Assembly: GCF_900102815.1 (NCBI RefSeq)
Contig: NZ_FNGF01000002.1
Location: forward strand, 558,001-622,000
Direction: 5' to 3'
DNA: 64,000 nucleotides
Source: Glycomyces sambucus
GTDB lineage: Bacteria; Actinomycetota; Actinomycetes; Mycobacteriales; Micromonosporaceae
Shown here: one piece after another, positions 1-8,500 of the stretch
Position numbering within the stretch: the stretch's first letter is position 1
How the letters are laid out: the number at the start of each line of letters is the position of its first letter
Translations under genes and position numbers: made by a program
The notes under the pieces: model-generated
Database searches by the model: none
What the model was told of the DNA's origin: nothing
Seen by the model: the letters and a program-made list of their open reading frames with translations, nothing else

Positions 1-534
1 GCCGAGCGCGCCGCCGCGCTGGAAGACGAAGCGGCGGAGGAGGAGCAGCGGCCCTCCGTCCCCGAGCGGCCGTTCCAGGGCGCCGGGCTCTCCCTCGATC
101 CGGCGGGCCTGGCCGCACTCGATGCCGCACTGGACATGTGGAAGCGCTTCCAGGCGACGCCGCCCGGCACCGGCAAGGGCGAGGAGCCCGGCCCCGTCGG
201 GCGCGCCAAGAGCGAGTCCAAACTGGTCACCGTCGAGGCGACCCTGGAGTTCCCGCTCGCCGAGGTGATCCTCTCCAAGCGCGCCTTGGAGATCGGCGCC
301 AAGGCGCTGTCGGCCGAGATCACCGAGACCGCCGCCGCGGCGGTCGCCGACCTCGACGCCAAGCAGTCCGCGTACCTCACCGGACTCGGCCTCCCCGTCG
401 GCCCCGACGAGGCCAAGGCCGCCGTCGGCGAGGCGGAGACCGTGAGCCGGGACGGCGTCGGCCTCGTCACCGACCTCCGCGCCCAGCAGGACCGCATCGG
501 CGGCATGTTCAGAGAAGGAGGGCACTTTGCCTGA
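1..534 (+). CDS. YbaB/EbfC-like protein (5' end cut off), type VII secretion accessory candidate
   Basis: The frame is open from the first base, so the N-terminus lies outside the window. The visible 177 residues start with an acidic, Glu/Ala-rich stretch, then a short Pro/Gly linker, then a segment (VTVEATLEFPLAEVILSKRA and on) with the short beta strands plus two helices seen in YbaB/EbfC nucleoid-associated proteins; the EspL proteins of ESX loci belong to that fold. The stop overlaps the next start by 8 bases, which implies co-translation. The position before WXG-like genes supports an ESX accessory role. The fold assignment rests on pattern only; it may instead be an uncharacterised helical protein. 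Confidence 0.5.
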   Translation, partial: AERAAALEDEAAEEEQRPSVPERPFQGAGLSLDPAGLAALDAALDMWKRFQATPPGTGKGEEPGPVGRAKSESKLVTVEATLEFPLAEVILSKRALEIGAKALSAEITETAAAAVADLDAKQSAYLTGLGLPVGPDEAKAAVGEAETVSRDGVGLVTDLRAQQDRIGGMFREGGHFA

Positions 535-820
535 GATCGAGCCCCAGGTCCTGCGCGACCTCGTCGACGGGATCGTCGCCGACGTCGCCCCCAAGATGGA
601 GGAGGCGATGCCGATCATCCCCGAGATCCGCGAACTCGACCAGATGCTCATGGTGTCGGTCCACCCCACCCTCGCCTCGGCGCACATCCTCGCCAGCGGC
701 TACATGATCGAGATGATCCAGGGCGCCGCCGAGTGCTTCAACGCCCTCAACACCGCCCTCACCGAGACCGCCCAGTCCTGGGAGGACTCCGACGGCGCCG
801 CGGCGCAGAGCTTCAAGTGA
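527..820 (+). CDS. Small helical WXG100-like protein, putative type VII substrate
   Basis: 97 residues from a TTG start, preceded at a good distance by AGGAGG (516-521) inside the end of the preceding gene. It is mostly helical with no signal peptide. The C-terminal end (SWEDSDGAAAQSFK) resembles the second half of WXG100/ESX proteins, where a Trp-containing turn is followed by a helix with D/G-x-A-A-x-x-F. A canonical WXG triplet is missing (the triplet here is WED). It is probably an ESX-type partner or substrate, co-transcribed with the genes on either side. I do not recognise a named family. Confidence 0.6.
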   Translation: MPEIEPQVLRDLVDGIVADVAPKMEEAMPIIPEIRELDQMLMVSVHPTLASAHILASGYMIEMIQGAAECFNALNTALTETAQSWEDSDGAAAQSFK

Positions 821-869
821 CCCGCCGACCCGTGCCCCTCGGCGCGGCGCACTGAAAGGGAAGTCCCCC

Positions 870-1919
870 ATGGCATACCAGGCACCCGACCCCGAGCAGT
901 TCGCCGGGGCCGCGGAGGCGTACGGCTACATGGCGCCGCTCGCCGCCGTCAACATCACCCTGCCCGCCTACGTCTTCGGCGGCCCGTGCGTCCAGCTCTC
1001 GCGCATCATCTACCTCAACCAGTGCAACCCCGGCGACATCCTCACCGGCGCCGCGCAGTGGCTCCAGATGGCCCAGAAGTTCGACGAGGCGAAGGAGGCG
1101 TTCCAGGCCCGGCTCGACGGCCTCGCGCCCGAGGCGTGGGCCGGCGAGGACCGCGACGCCTTCGACGCCAAGGCCGAGAAGATCGTCAACCAGCTCCAGG
1201 CCATCCACGCGTTCGCAATGCACCTGGGCATCTCGATGTTCGCCATCGGGCTCATGCTGTGCGTGATGATCCCGATCATGCTCGTCATGGCCACGGTCCT
1301 CATGGCGCTGGCGATCACCACCCTCATCGTGCAGCAGTTCGTCCCGGCCGGGCCGATCATGGCGCTGTCGTGGCGGGCCACCGCGATGACGTTCGGGACC
1401 ACGGCGCTGACGGCGCTCAAGGCGATGGACGAGGCATGCAGCATGGCCGCGAAGGTCCTCGCGGGCTTCATCGCGGCGAACATGACGCTGACGTGGATCA
1501 ACATGGCCGCCAACGGGAACATCATCAGCCCGGCCGCCACCATCGGGTCCACCGGCTACAGCTTCCTCCAGGGCCTCGCGCAGCTCGCGGTGGTCAAGCT
1601 CATGGCCCCGGGCCGCGGCGCCACGGGCGGGATGCTCAGCAAGATCTCCACCGGTGCCAACGGCGCGCTCATGAAGGCCGGGCCCGGCCTCATCGGCGGC
1701 GTGGGCGCGCAGGGCATCTACAACATCGGCAACAGCGCCGCGGGGGACGACGCCCCGAACAAGATGACCGACGCCGGCGTCGACGTCGGCGCGTACGACT
1801 TCATCCCCGACACGTTCGGGGACAAGGCCAGGGCCGGGGACGACGCCCCGAGCTGGCGCCCGGACGGCTCCAAGCCCGAGCCCGAGGAGGAAGGGGCGGA
1901 GGGCGAAGCGGCCGCCTGA
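870..1919 (+). CDS. Membrane protein with WXG-like domain, type VII substrate candidate
   Basis: 349 residues. Residues about 60-110 form a helical hairpin with an ESX-like turn (LAPEAWAGEDRDAFDAKAEK). Two or more long hydrophobic segments follow (about 115-155 and further Ala/Met-rich stretches to about 230), then a polar, acidic tail ending in a Glu-rich run. This layout, an EspC/WXG-like head with membrane segments and a soluble acidic tail, is common among large actinobacterial ESX-associated proteins. A GAAAGGGAAG ribosome binding site precedes the ATG. It lies 49 bases after the previous gene and is probably in the same transcript. Function unknown. Confidence 0.6.
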   Translation: MAYQAPDPEQFAGAAEAYGYMAPLAAVNITLPAYVFGGPCVQLSRIIYLNQCNPGDILTGAAQWLQMAQKFDEAKEAFQARLDGLAPEAWAGEDRDAFDAKAEKIVNQLQAIHAFAMHLGISMFAIGLMLCVMIPIMLVMATVLMALAITTLIVQQFVPAGPIMALSWRATAMTFGTTALTALKAMDEACSMAAKVLAGFIAANMTLTWINMAANGNIISPAATIGSTGYSFLQGLAQLAVVKLMAPGRGATGGMLSKISTGANGALMKAGPGLIGGVGAQGIYNIGNSAAGDDAPNKMTDAGVDVGAYDFIPDTFGDKARAGDDAPSWRPDGSKPEPEEEGAEGEAAA

Positions 1920-1977
1920 CCCGGCGGCCCCCGCGTGGCCACCGCTCAGTATGGTGGACGCGCTTGATTGAATACGC

Positions 1978-1989
1978 GGTATTTATACC
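1978..1989. promoter_or_regulatory. AT-rich dyad (GGTAT-TT-ATACC) before the WXG100 gene
   Basis: A perfect 5-bp inverted repeat with a 2-base centre lies in an AT-rich island (about 1960-2000) that stands out in this GC-rich segment. It is 60 bases before the start at 2049, so it may be an operator or part of a promoter for the second half of the secretion cluster. I could not find a convincing -35/-10 pair at normal spacing. Confidence 0.4.
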
Positions 1990-2048
1990 CTTTTGGACGA
2001 TCGCGGCCCGCCGGCACCGGACCGCGACTGGCACAGATCGGCGACCCC

Positions 2049-2375
2049 ATGGCAAGAGAGATCGACCCTGAGGCGATCCAGGAGTACAAGACCCTGATCC
2101 AGGAGCAGCTGGACCATCTCGACACGATCATCCCGCGGCTCAAGAAGGGGGAGGTCCTCGGACGCCTCCCGGCGTTCGGGCAGCTCGACGCCTCCGCGGG
2201 CGCGCGCACGAACTACGAGACGTTCCACTCGACCACCTGGGACAACCTCCAGAACCTGCGCGTCTCCCTGAGCGGCATGATGGAGACCCTCCAGGACTCC
2301 GCGGACCAGTCCGACGAGTCCGATGACGCCGTCATCGCCGACATGAACAGCTACGAGTCCGAGCTGGGCGGTTAG
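2049..2375 (+). CDS. WXG100 family protein, putative type VII secretion substrate
   Basis: 108 residues from ATG 2049. An in-frame TTG at 1968 would add 27 residues rich in Arg/Pro/Gly across the AT-rich control region, so I prefer the ATG, although its ribosome binding site is weak. The protein is two long amphipathic helices with a Trp in the middle (HSTTWDNLQNLR), no signal peptide and about 100 residues, as expected for the WXG100 family. The exact WXG triplet is replaced by TWD. The next gene begins 2 bases after its stop, so the two are translationally linked. Confidence 0.6.
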   Translation: MAREIDPEAIQEYKTLIQEQLDHLDTIIPRLKKGEVLGRLPAFGQLDASAGARTNYETFHSTTWDNLQNLRVSLSGMMETLQDSADQSDESDDAVIADMNSYESELGG

Positions 2376-2377
2376 GC

Positions 2378-3127
2378 GTGGCGCGGAGGACGCGCGGCGC
2401 CGCCGCGGTGGCAGCGGCGGCCCTGGCGCTCGCGGGCTGCTCGGGCACCGACTCCGGGGGGAGCGGGCCCGACGCGCCGAGCGGGTCCTACGCCGTCATG
2501 GGCGACTGGCTCGGCTGCGAGGTCTTCGGGGACTTCGCCGACCTCCAGGCGCAGCTGGGGGCGACGGCCATAGACGGCGAGCTCCAGAGCACCCCCATCG
2601 GGGAGGGGGTCGACGCCGAGTCCGCCGGGTGCGCGGGCCTGTTCGACCTCGCCACGTTCGAGGACGTCCAGGGGAGCTTCGAGTACTCCTCGACCGGCGA
2701 CGCCGCCGTCCGCGGCGGCCTGGCCCCCTGGAACGACGAGGCCGAGGCCGAGGCGAACTTCGCCGACCGGGTCGCCCAGCGCCGCGAGAACGCCGCCGGG
2801 ATCGCCTACACCGGCGAGACCGAGGGCGAACTGGCCGGGGACTGGGACGAGAGCCTCTACATCGCCGCCGACACCGACAACCGGTACTACGTCGACGCGT
2901 GGGGGCGCAAGGGCGACTGGATCGTCTACCTGTCCGTCGACTTCCTGCACGACCCCGGGGCGGGGGCCTACGAGTCGGCGCCGGAGTTCTACCCGGACTC
3001 CAGCGCCGAGGAGATGGCCGTGTACCCGTTCACCAACGAATCGCTCGTCGCCTGGATCACCGGCGAGCACCTCACCCAGATCCAGAGCGACATCCTCCAG
3101 CGAGCCGAGAGCGAGGCGGGCCAGTGA
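2378..3127 (+). CDS. Secreted lipoprotein of unknown function in the type VII cluster
   Basis: 249 residues from GTG, 2 bases after the WXG100 gene. A positively charged start and hydrophobic core lead to the lipobox L18-A19-G20-C21, so the mature protein should be anchored to the outer face of the membrane by Cys21, followed by a Ser/Gly linker. The rest is an acidic soluble domain with several aromatic residues and two Cys (SAGCAG and GCEVFG regions). No known family is evident. Its end overlaps the next start by 4 bases (GTGA), so it belongs to the same operon and may be an envelope factor for the secreted products. Confidence 0.75.
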   Translation: MARRTRGAAAVAAAALALAGCSGTDSGGSGPDAPSGSYAVMGDWLGCEVFGDFADLQAQLGATAIDGELQSTPIGEGVDAESAGCAGLFDLATFEDVQGSFEYSSTGDAAVRGGLAPWNDEAEAEANFADRVAQRRENAAGIAYTGETEGELAGDWDESLYIAADTDNRYYVDAWGRKGDWIVYLSVDFLHDPGAGAYESAPEFYPDSSAEEMAVYPFTNESLVAWITGEHLTQIQSDILQRAESEAGQ

Positions 3128-5193
3128 CCGAAGCAGCCGAGATCGAGAAGGAAGACTACGGCAAGATCGAGGAGGGGCAGTCCTCCTCGCAGTTCACCGT
3201 GGCGCAGAACGACCTCCTGGTCAAGCCCTCGTGCGAGACCGGCGACTGCACGTGCAAGGTGGAGGAGCCCGCCGAGGCCGCCTGGGTCAAGCTCATGTCG
3301 GCCGTGCCGCAGGCGTCGCAGATCAACAACCTGCGCGCCGCGCGCGAGGGCACCATGATGCTGCCCGAGGGCCAGACCATCCAGAGCATGGTGAAGTCGA
3401 TCCGGCCCCAGCCCGAGGCCGACTACGCCATCGACACCATCCGCGACGCCTGGACCGACTTCTTCGAGGAGTTCCGGATCGTCGGGCCCAAGCTGGAGCA
3501 GGGCCTGGCCACGCTGTCCAGCGCCTGGAAGGGCGACGACTTCGACGCCTTCGAGGAGCAGGCCGAGACGGTCATCAAGAACTGCAAGACGATCCAGAAC
3601 GACATCGGCGGCGAGAGCGGCGCCGACGGCGTCATCAAGGTCCTCGACACCAAGCAGTCGGAGATCTTCGAGCAGCAGGGCGGCACCGCGTGCGTCTACC
3701 CCGCGCCGAAGTTCTTCATGGAGGGCACCAGCTGCGGGTCGCACCGCATCCACATCCGCCCCCCGTTCTTCCGCAACTGCGAGATCCGCGCCAACGACGA
3801 GACCAAAGCGGCCTTGGAGCTCGCCGGGTTCGACCCGCAGATCGTGGACGAGGTCAGCGAGGGCCGCCAGCAGACGTACGACATGTGGAACGAGTACGTC
3901 ACCGCCAACCCCGACTACGAGGAGGGCGGCCTCAAGGGCAAGGCGCTCGCCGAGTCGAAGGCCGAGGAGTACGCGACCCGGCGCCTCGACACGCTCGGCA
4001 CCCAGGGCTCCAGCCAGCTCGAGGAGGAGGCCGCGCGGGTCAACGAGGAGGTGACCGAGCGGCACAGCAACGTCGAGGCCCAGGTCACCGACATCGCCCC
4101 GGACTCCAAGCCGGGCGAGCAGACCACCTTCAACGACGGCCCCGACACCGACTTCCCCGGGCCCGGCGGGCTCGACACGGGCGGCGGCGGCGGGATGCCC
4201 GACCTCGACCAGTCGGGCCTGAACAACATGTCCGGGCCCACCGACCTGTCGAAGCTCTCGGACACCCCGGGCGGGCTCAACGGGACCGGGAACTCCCCCG
4301 GCGGGCTGGACACGACCGGCGGACTCAACGGCACCGGCAACGCGCCCGGCGACTACAGCGGCGGCAACGGCCTCAACGGGCTCGACGACGAGAACCCGTT
4401 CGGCGCCGGCCAGGACCCGGACAACCTCGGCGGCGCCTACGGCAGCGGGGGCACCCCGCCCGGCGGCATCAACGGCGGCAGCGACCTCAGCCCCTACAAC
4501 TCCCCCGAGGCGCCCGACCTCGACGACGTCAGCGGCGGTCTCGCCGGGGGCGGCGGCGCGGGCGGCCTGAGCGGACCCCCGCCCGGCGGCCTCGGCGGCG
4601 GCGGTGGCGGGCTCTCGGGCGGCGGCCTGGGCGGCGGCCTCGGCGGCGGGGGCACCAACCTCGTGCCGACGAACCTGCGCCCGCCCACGGGCGTCGGCGG
4701 CGGCGGGCTCAAGCCCGGCTCGACCACCGGGAAGGGCCTGGGCGGCAAGACCCCCGGGTACACCTCGATCCGCAACGCGGGCCCCGGCGGGACCAAGCCG
4801 GGCGGCCTCGGCGGCGGGCGCGGGCTCTCGGGCACCGGTGCCGGCGGCGCCAAGCCCGGCGGGCTCGGCGGCAGCGGCTCCGGTCTGCGCGGCGGAGGCA
4901 GCGTCCCCGGCGGGTCCGGGAGCGGGTCGGGCCTGCGCGGCGGCGGCGTCGGCGGTGCGGGCGGCGGCTCCGGCCTCGGCCGCGGTGCGGGCGGCATGGG
5001 CGCCGCGGGCGCCGGTGCCGCGGGCGGGCGCGGCGCGGGCGCGGCCGGTGCGCACGGCGGCATGATGGGCGGCGCGCCGGGCGGACGCGGCCCCGGCGAC
5101 GACCAGGACCACGAGAAGAAGTACTGGCTCGTGGAGGAGGAGGACACGTGGGGCGGCGGCCCCGAGGACGAGGACGACGACCCCTTCGCATAG
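3124..5193 (+). CDS. Large Gly-rich protein with WXG-like domain and acidic tail, putative type VII effector
   Basis: 689 residues from the GTG that overlaps the previous stop (GTGA). Residues about 95-150 hold an ESX-like helical turn (LSSAWKGDDFDAFEEQAE). The central helical part is rich in Glu/Asp. From about residue 340 the sequence becomes Gly/Pro/Asn low complexity (repeated GGL, GGLG, LNGTGN), and it ends in an acidic stretch (VEEEDTW to EDEDDDPFA). Gly-rich bodies and acidic C-termini are typical of actinobacterial ESX-associated proteins of the PPE/EspE kind. There is no signal peptide. The low-complexity DNA makes base-level accuracy here less certain. Exact role unknown. Confidence 0.65.
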   Translation: MTEAAEIEKEDYGKIEEGQSSSQFTVAQNDLLVKPSCETGDCTCKVEEPAEAAWVKLMSAVPQASQINNLRAAREGTMMLPEGQTIQSMVKSIRPQPEADYAIDTIRDAWTDFFEEFRIVGPKLEQGLATLSSAWKGDDFDAFEEQAETVIKNCKTIQNDIGGESGADGVIKVLDTKQSEIFEQQGGTACVYPAPKFFMEGTSCGSHRIHIRPPFFRNCEIRANDETKAALELAGFDPQIVDEVSEGRQQTYDMWNEYVTANPDYEEGGLKGKALAESKAEEYATRRLDTLGTQGSSQLEEEAARVNEEVTERHSNVEAQVTDIAPDSKPGEQTTFNDGPDTDFPGPGGLDTGGGGGMPDLDQSGLNNMSGPTDLSKLSDTPGGLNGTGNSPGGLDTTGGLNGTGNAPGDYSGGNGLNGLDDENPFGAGQDPDNLGGAYGSGGTPPGGINGGSDLSPYNSPEAPDLDDVSGGLAGGGGAGGLSGPPPGGLGGGGGGLSGGGLGGGLGGGGTNLVPTNLRPPTGVGGGGLKPGSTTGKGLGGKTPGYTSIRNAGPGGTKPGGLGGGRGLSGTGAGGAKPGGLGGSGSGLRGGGSVPGGSGSGSGLRGGGVGGAGGGSGLGRGAGGMGAAGAGAAGGRGAGAAGAHGGMMGGAPGGRGPGDDQDHEKKYWLVEEEDTWGGGPEDEDDDPFA

Positions 5194-5208
5194 CTCCTCC
5201 CGATAGCA

Positions 5209-5256
5209 GACCGGGGTCCTGATCCGCCACCGTGCAGGCGGATCGGGGCCCCGGTC
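5209..5256 (+). terminator. Strong hairpin after the secretion cluster
   Basis: About 20-bp stem (left arm from GACCGGGG, right arm ending CCCCGGTC) with an 8-base loop and two G-U pairs if transcribed. It begins 15 bases after the stop at 5193. It has no long T run, as is usual for high-GC actinobacterial terminators. It ends the upstream operon before the promoter of the glucanase gene. Confidence 0.75.
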
Positions 5257-5380
5257 TTCGCATGCCCGGAACCGAGAACCGCCGTCGCGCCCCGCCTTCT
5301 CGCGGCGGTAATTGGTTTCGCGACCCGATTTTGCCCATCGCTCCCATGAGGACCGGGATGCGGCATTCGCGGTCGACGTA

Positions 5381-5410
5381 TTGACAAGCGTAATTTCGTG
5401 GCATTAGAAT
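5381..5410 (+). promoter_or_regulatory. Sigma-70-type promoter of the GH87 gene
   Basis: TTGACA (5381-5386) and TAGAAT (5405-5410) at 18-base spacing, close to the consensus for the main actinobacterial sigma factor. The start codon at 5559 is about 140 bases downstream, leaving a long untranslated leader. The whole 365-base gap 5194-5558 contains only this promoter, the preceding terminator, an operator-like dyad and a leader hairpin. Confidence 0.7.
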
Positions 5411-5418
5411 CTCCAATT

Positions 5419-5436
5419 AGGTATAGCGCTAAACCT
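5419..5436. promoter_or_regulatory. LacI-type operator candidate at the GH87 promoter
   Basis: 18-base dyad AGGTATAGCGCTAAACCT, palindromic except for one pair, with the central CG typical of LacI-family sites. It sits just after the -10 box, around the expected transcription start, so a bound repressor would block initiation. The cognate regulator is not known; three LacI-type or sugar loci lie within this window. Confidence 0.55.
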
Positions 5437-5474
5437 TCATCTCCCAGCCACTTCATACCTCCAGACTCCCTTAC

Positions 5475-5494
5475 AGATCGACGCTTGTCGATCT
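5475..5494 (+). promoter_or_regulatory. Leader RNA hairpin before the GH87 gene
   Basis: Perfect 8-bp arms AGATCGAC/GTCGATCT around a GCTT loop, 64 bases before the start codon. It is inside the predicted transcript and too far from the ribosome binding site to block it directly. It may be an mRNA-stabilising 5' structure or an additional protein site. Confidence 0.45.
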
Positions 5495-5558
5495 ACTGAG
5501 TGGTGCGCGAAATACCCCCAGTGGATCGGGAATGCGTCTCCCCGAGCAAGGAGCCATC

Positions 5559-8500
5559 ATGAGATTCATGCGCCTCGCCATCGCGGCGGCGACTGTGGTC
5601 GCCGCCGTGGCGGCAGCGCTCGTGCCGGCCGCGGCGGTGCACGCCGCGGACGGCGTCAACCTGGCGGCGGGCAGGACGCTCACCGCCAGCAGCCAGTCGC
5701 AGGGCTACACCGCGGCCAACGCCGCCGACGGCAACCAGGGCACCTACTGGGAGAGCGCCAACGGCGCCTTCCCGCAGTGGCTCCAGGTCGACCTCGGCGC
5801 CGCGGCGGCGGTGAGCGAGCTGGTCCTGGAACTGCCCGCGCTCCCCGCCTGGCAGACCCGGACCCAGACCATCGAGGTGCGCACCAGCACCGACGGGTCG
5901 AACTTCACCACCCTGACCGCGGCGCAGGGGTACACGTTCAACCCCAACAGCGGCAACACGGTCACCGTCGCGCTCCCCGAGACCGACGCGCGGTACGTGC
6001 GGCTGGTCTTCACCGCCAACACCGGCTGGCCCGCCGCGCAGATCTCCGAGTTCGAGGTCTACGGCGAGGCCGGCGCCCCGTCGCAGACCGGGGAGCTGGC
6101 GGTCGGCAAGCCCATCACCGCGTCGTCCACCGTGCACACCTTCGCGGCCGCGAACGCCAACGACGGCGACACCTCCACGTACTGGGAGGGCGCGAACGGC
6201 GCCTACCCGAGCACGCTGACCGTGGCGCTCGGCGCGAACGCCGAACTCGACCGGATCGTCGTCAAGCTCAACCCCGATCCGATATGGGGCGCGCGCACGC
6301 AGACGTTCTCGGTGCTCGCACGCGACGCCGGAGGCGGGTCCTTCGCGCAGATCAAGGCTTCGGCGGCGTACGCCTTCGATCCCGCGTCGGGCAACACCGT
6401 CAGCATCCCGGTGACCGGCACCTACGGCGAGATCCGGCTCCAGTTCACCGGGAACACCGGTGCGCCCAACGGGCAGGTCGCGGAGTTCCAGGTGTTCGGC
6501 GAGGCCGCGCCCGCGCCGAACCTGGAGGTCACCGGTATGTCGTGGAGTCCGGCGTCCCCGAGCGAGACCGACGCGGTGACCCTCTCGGCCACGGTCGCGA
6601 ACACCGGCGAGGTCGCCTCCCCCGCCAGCGCGGTGGACCTCGTCCTCGACGGTGAAGTGGTCGGATCCGCGACCGTCGGCGGCCTCGCCGCCGGCGCCTC
6701 GCAGACGGTGAACGCCCCGATCGGATCGCTCAGCGCGGGCGACCACGAAGTCGGCGCCGAGGTCGACCCGAGCGGGTCGGTGGTCGAGGCCGACGAGTCC
6801 GACAACGAGTACACGCACGCGGACGCGCTGGCAGTCAGCGCGATCGCGACCTCGGACCTGGTGGCGAGCGTGGTCTCGTGGACGCCGAGCAGTCCGGCGG
6901 CGGGCGACGCGGTGGACTTCTCGGTGACGATCGGCAACCAGGGCAGCCTCGCCTCGGCAAGCGGTGCGCACGGCGTCACGCTCAAGGTCGTGGACAACGA
7001 GACCGGCGCCGTGGTGCGGACCCTGTCGGGCTCGCACACGGGGGTGATCGCGGCGGGCGGCGGTTCGGGCGCGATCGACCTGGGCTCGTGGACCGCGGCC
7101 GACGGCCAGTACACCGTGGAGGTCGCGGTGGCCGTGGACGGCAACGAGCACGCCGTCAAGCAGGGCAACAACACCACGACCCGGACGCTCTCGGTCGGGC
7201 GCGGCGCCGACATGCCGTACACCCTGGACGAGGCCGAGCACGCCGCGCCCGGCGGCGGCGCGCAGGTGCTGGCCCCGAACCGCAGGATCGGCGACCTCGC
7301 GGGCGAGGCCAGCGGCCGCCAGGCCGTGGTCCTCGACGGGACCGGCGAGTACGTCCAGTTCACCACCACCACCGACACCAACACGCTGGTGACCCGCTTC
7401 GCGATCCCCGACGCGGCCGGAGGCGGGGGCATCACCTCGACGCTGAACCTGTACGTCGACGGGCAGCTCCTCCAGCCGATCACGCTCACCTCGAAGTACG
7501 CGTGGCTGTACGGGGCCGAGGCGAGCCCGAACAACTCGCCGAGCTCCGGCGCGGCCCGCCACATCTACGACGAGGCGAACGTGCTGCTGGACGAGGTGAT
7601 CCCCGCGGGGAGCACGATCCGGCTCCAGAAGGACGCGGCGAACACCGCGGCCTACTACGCGATCGACTTCATCAGCCTCGAAGAGGTCGCGCCGATCGCG
7701 AACCCGGACGAGTCGCGGTACGTCGAGCCCAGCGGGTTCACGCACCAGGCGGTCCAGAACGCCCTCGACCAGGTCCGCATGGACACCACGGGGAACCTCC
7801 TCGGGGTGTACCTGCCCGCGGGCGACTACGCCACGTCGTCGAAGTTCCAGGTGTACGGCGGGGCCGTCGAGATCATCGGCGCCGGTCCCTGGTACACCCG
7901 GTTCTACGCGCCGACCGGCCAGGAGAACACCGACGTCGGGTTCCGCGCGGACGCCACGGCGAACGGCTCGACGTTCTCCGGGTTCGCCTACTTCGGGAAC
8001 TACACCTCCCGGATCGACGGGCCCGGCAAGGTCTTCGACTGGCAGAACGTGTCGGACATGACGATCGACAACACGTGGACCGAGCACCAGGTGTGCATGT
8101 TCTGGGGCTCGAACATGGACGGCATCGAGATCACGGACTCGCGGGCGCGCAACCTGTTCGCGGACGCGATCAACATGACGAACGGGAGCTCGGGGAACCT
8201 GGTCCAGAACGTCGAGTCGCGCGCCTCCGGCGACGACAGCTTCGCGCTGTTCGCCGCCACCGACGCGGGCGGCGGCCTCCAGACCGGGAACGTGTACGAG
8301 AACCTGACCTCGATCCTCACCTGGCGGGCCGCGGGCCTGGCCGTCTACGGCGGCACCGGGAACACGTTCCGGGACATCCACATCGCCGACACGCTCGTCT
8401 ACTCGGGCATCACGATCAGCTCGCTGGACTTCGGATACCCGATGGACGGCTTCGGGTCGAGCCCGACGACGAACTTCGAGAACATCTCGATCGTCAGGGC

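Noticed and set aside
3923..5112. Long minus-strand frames opposite the Gly-rich effector
   Set aside because: Ala/Pro/Arg low-complexity shadows of Gly codons, no start signals.
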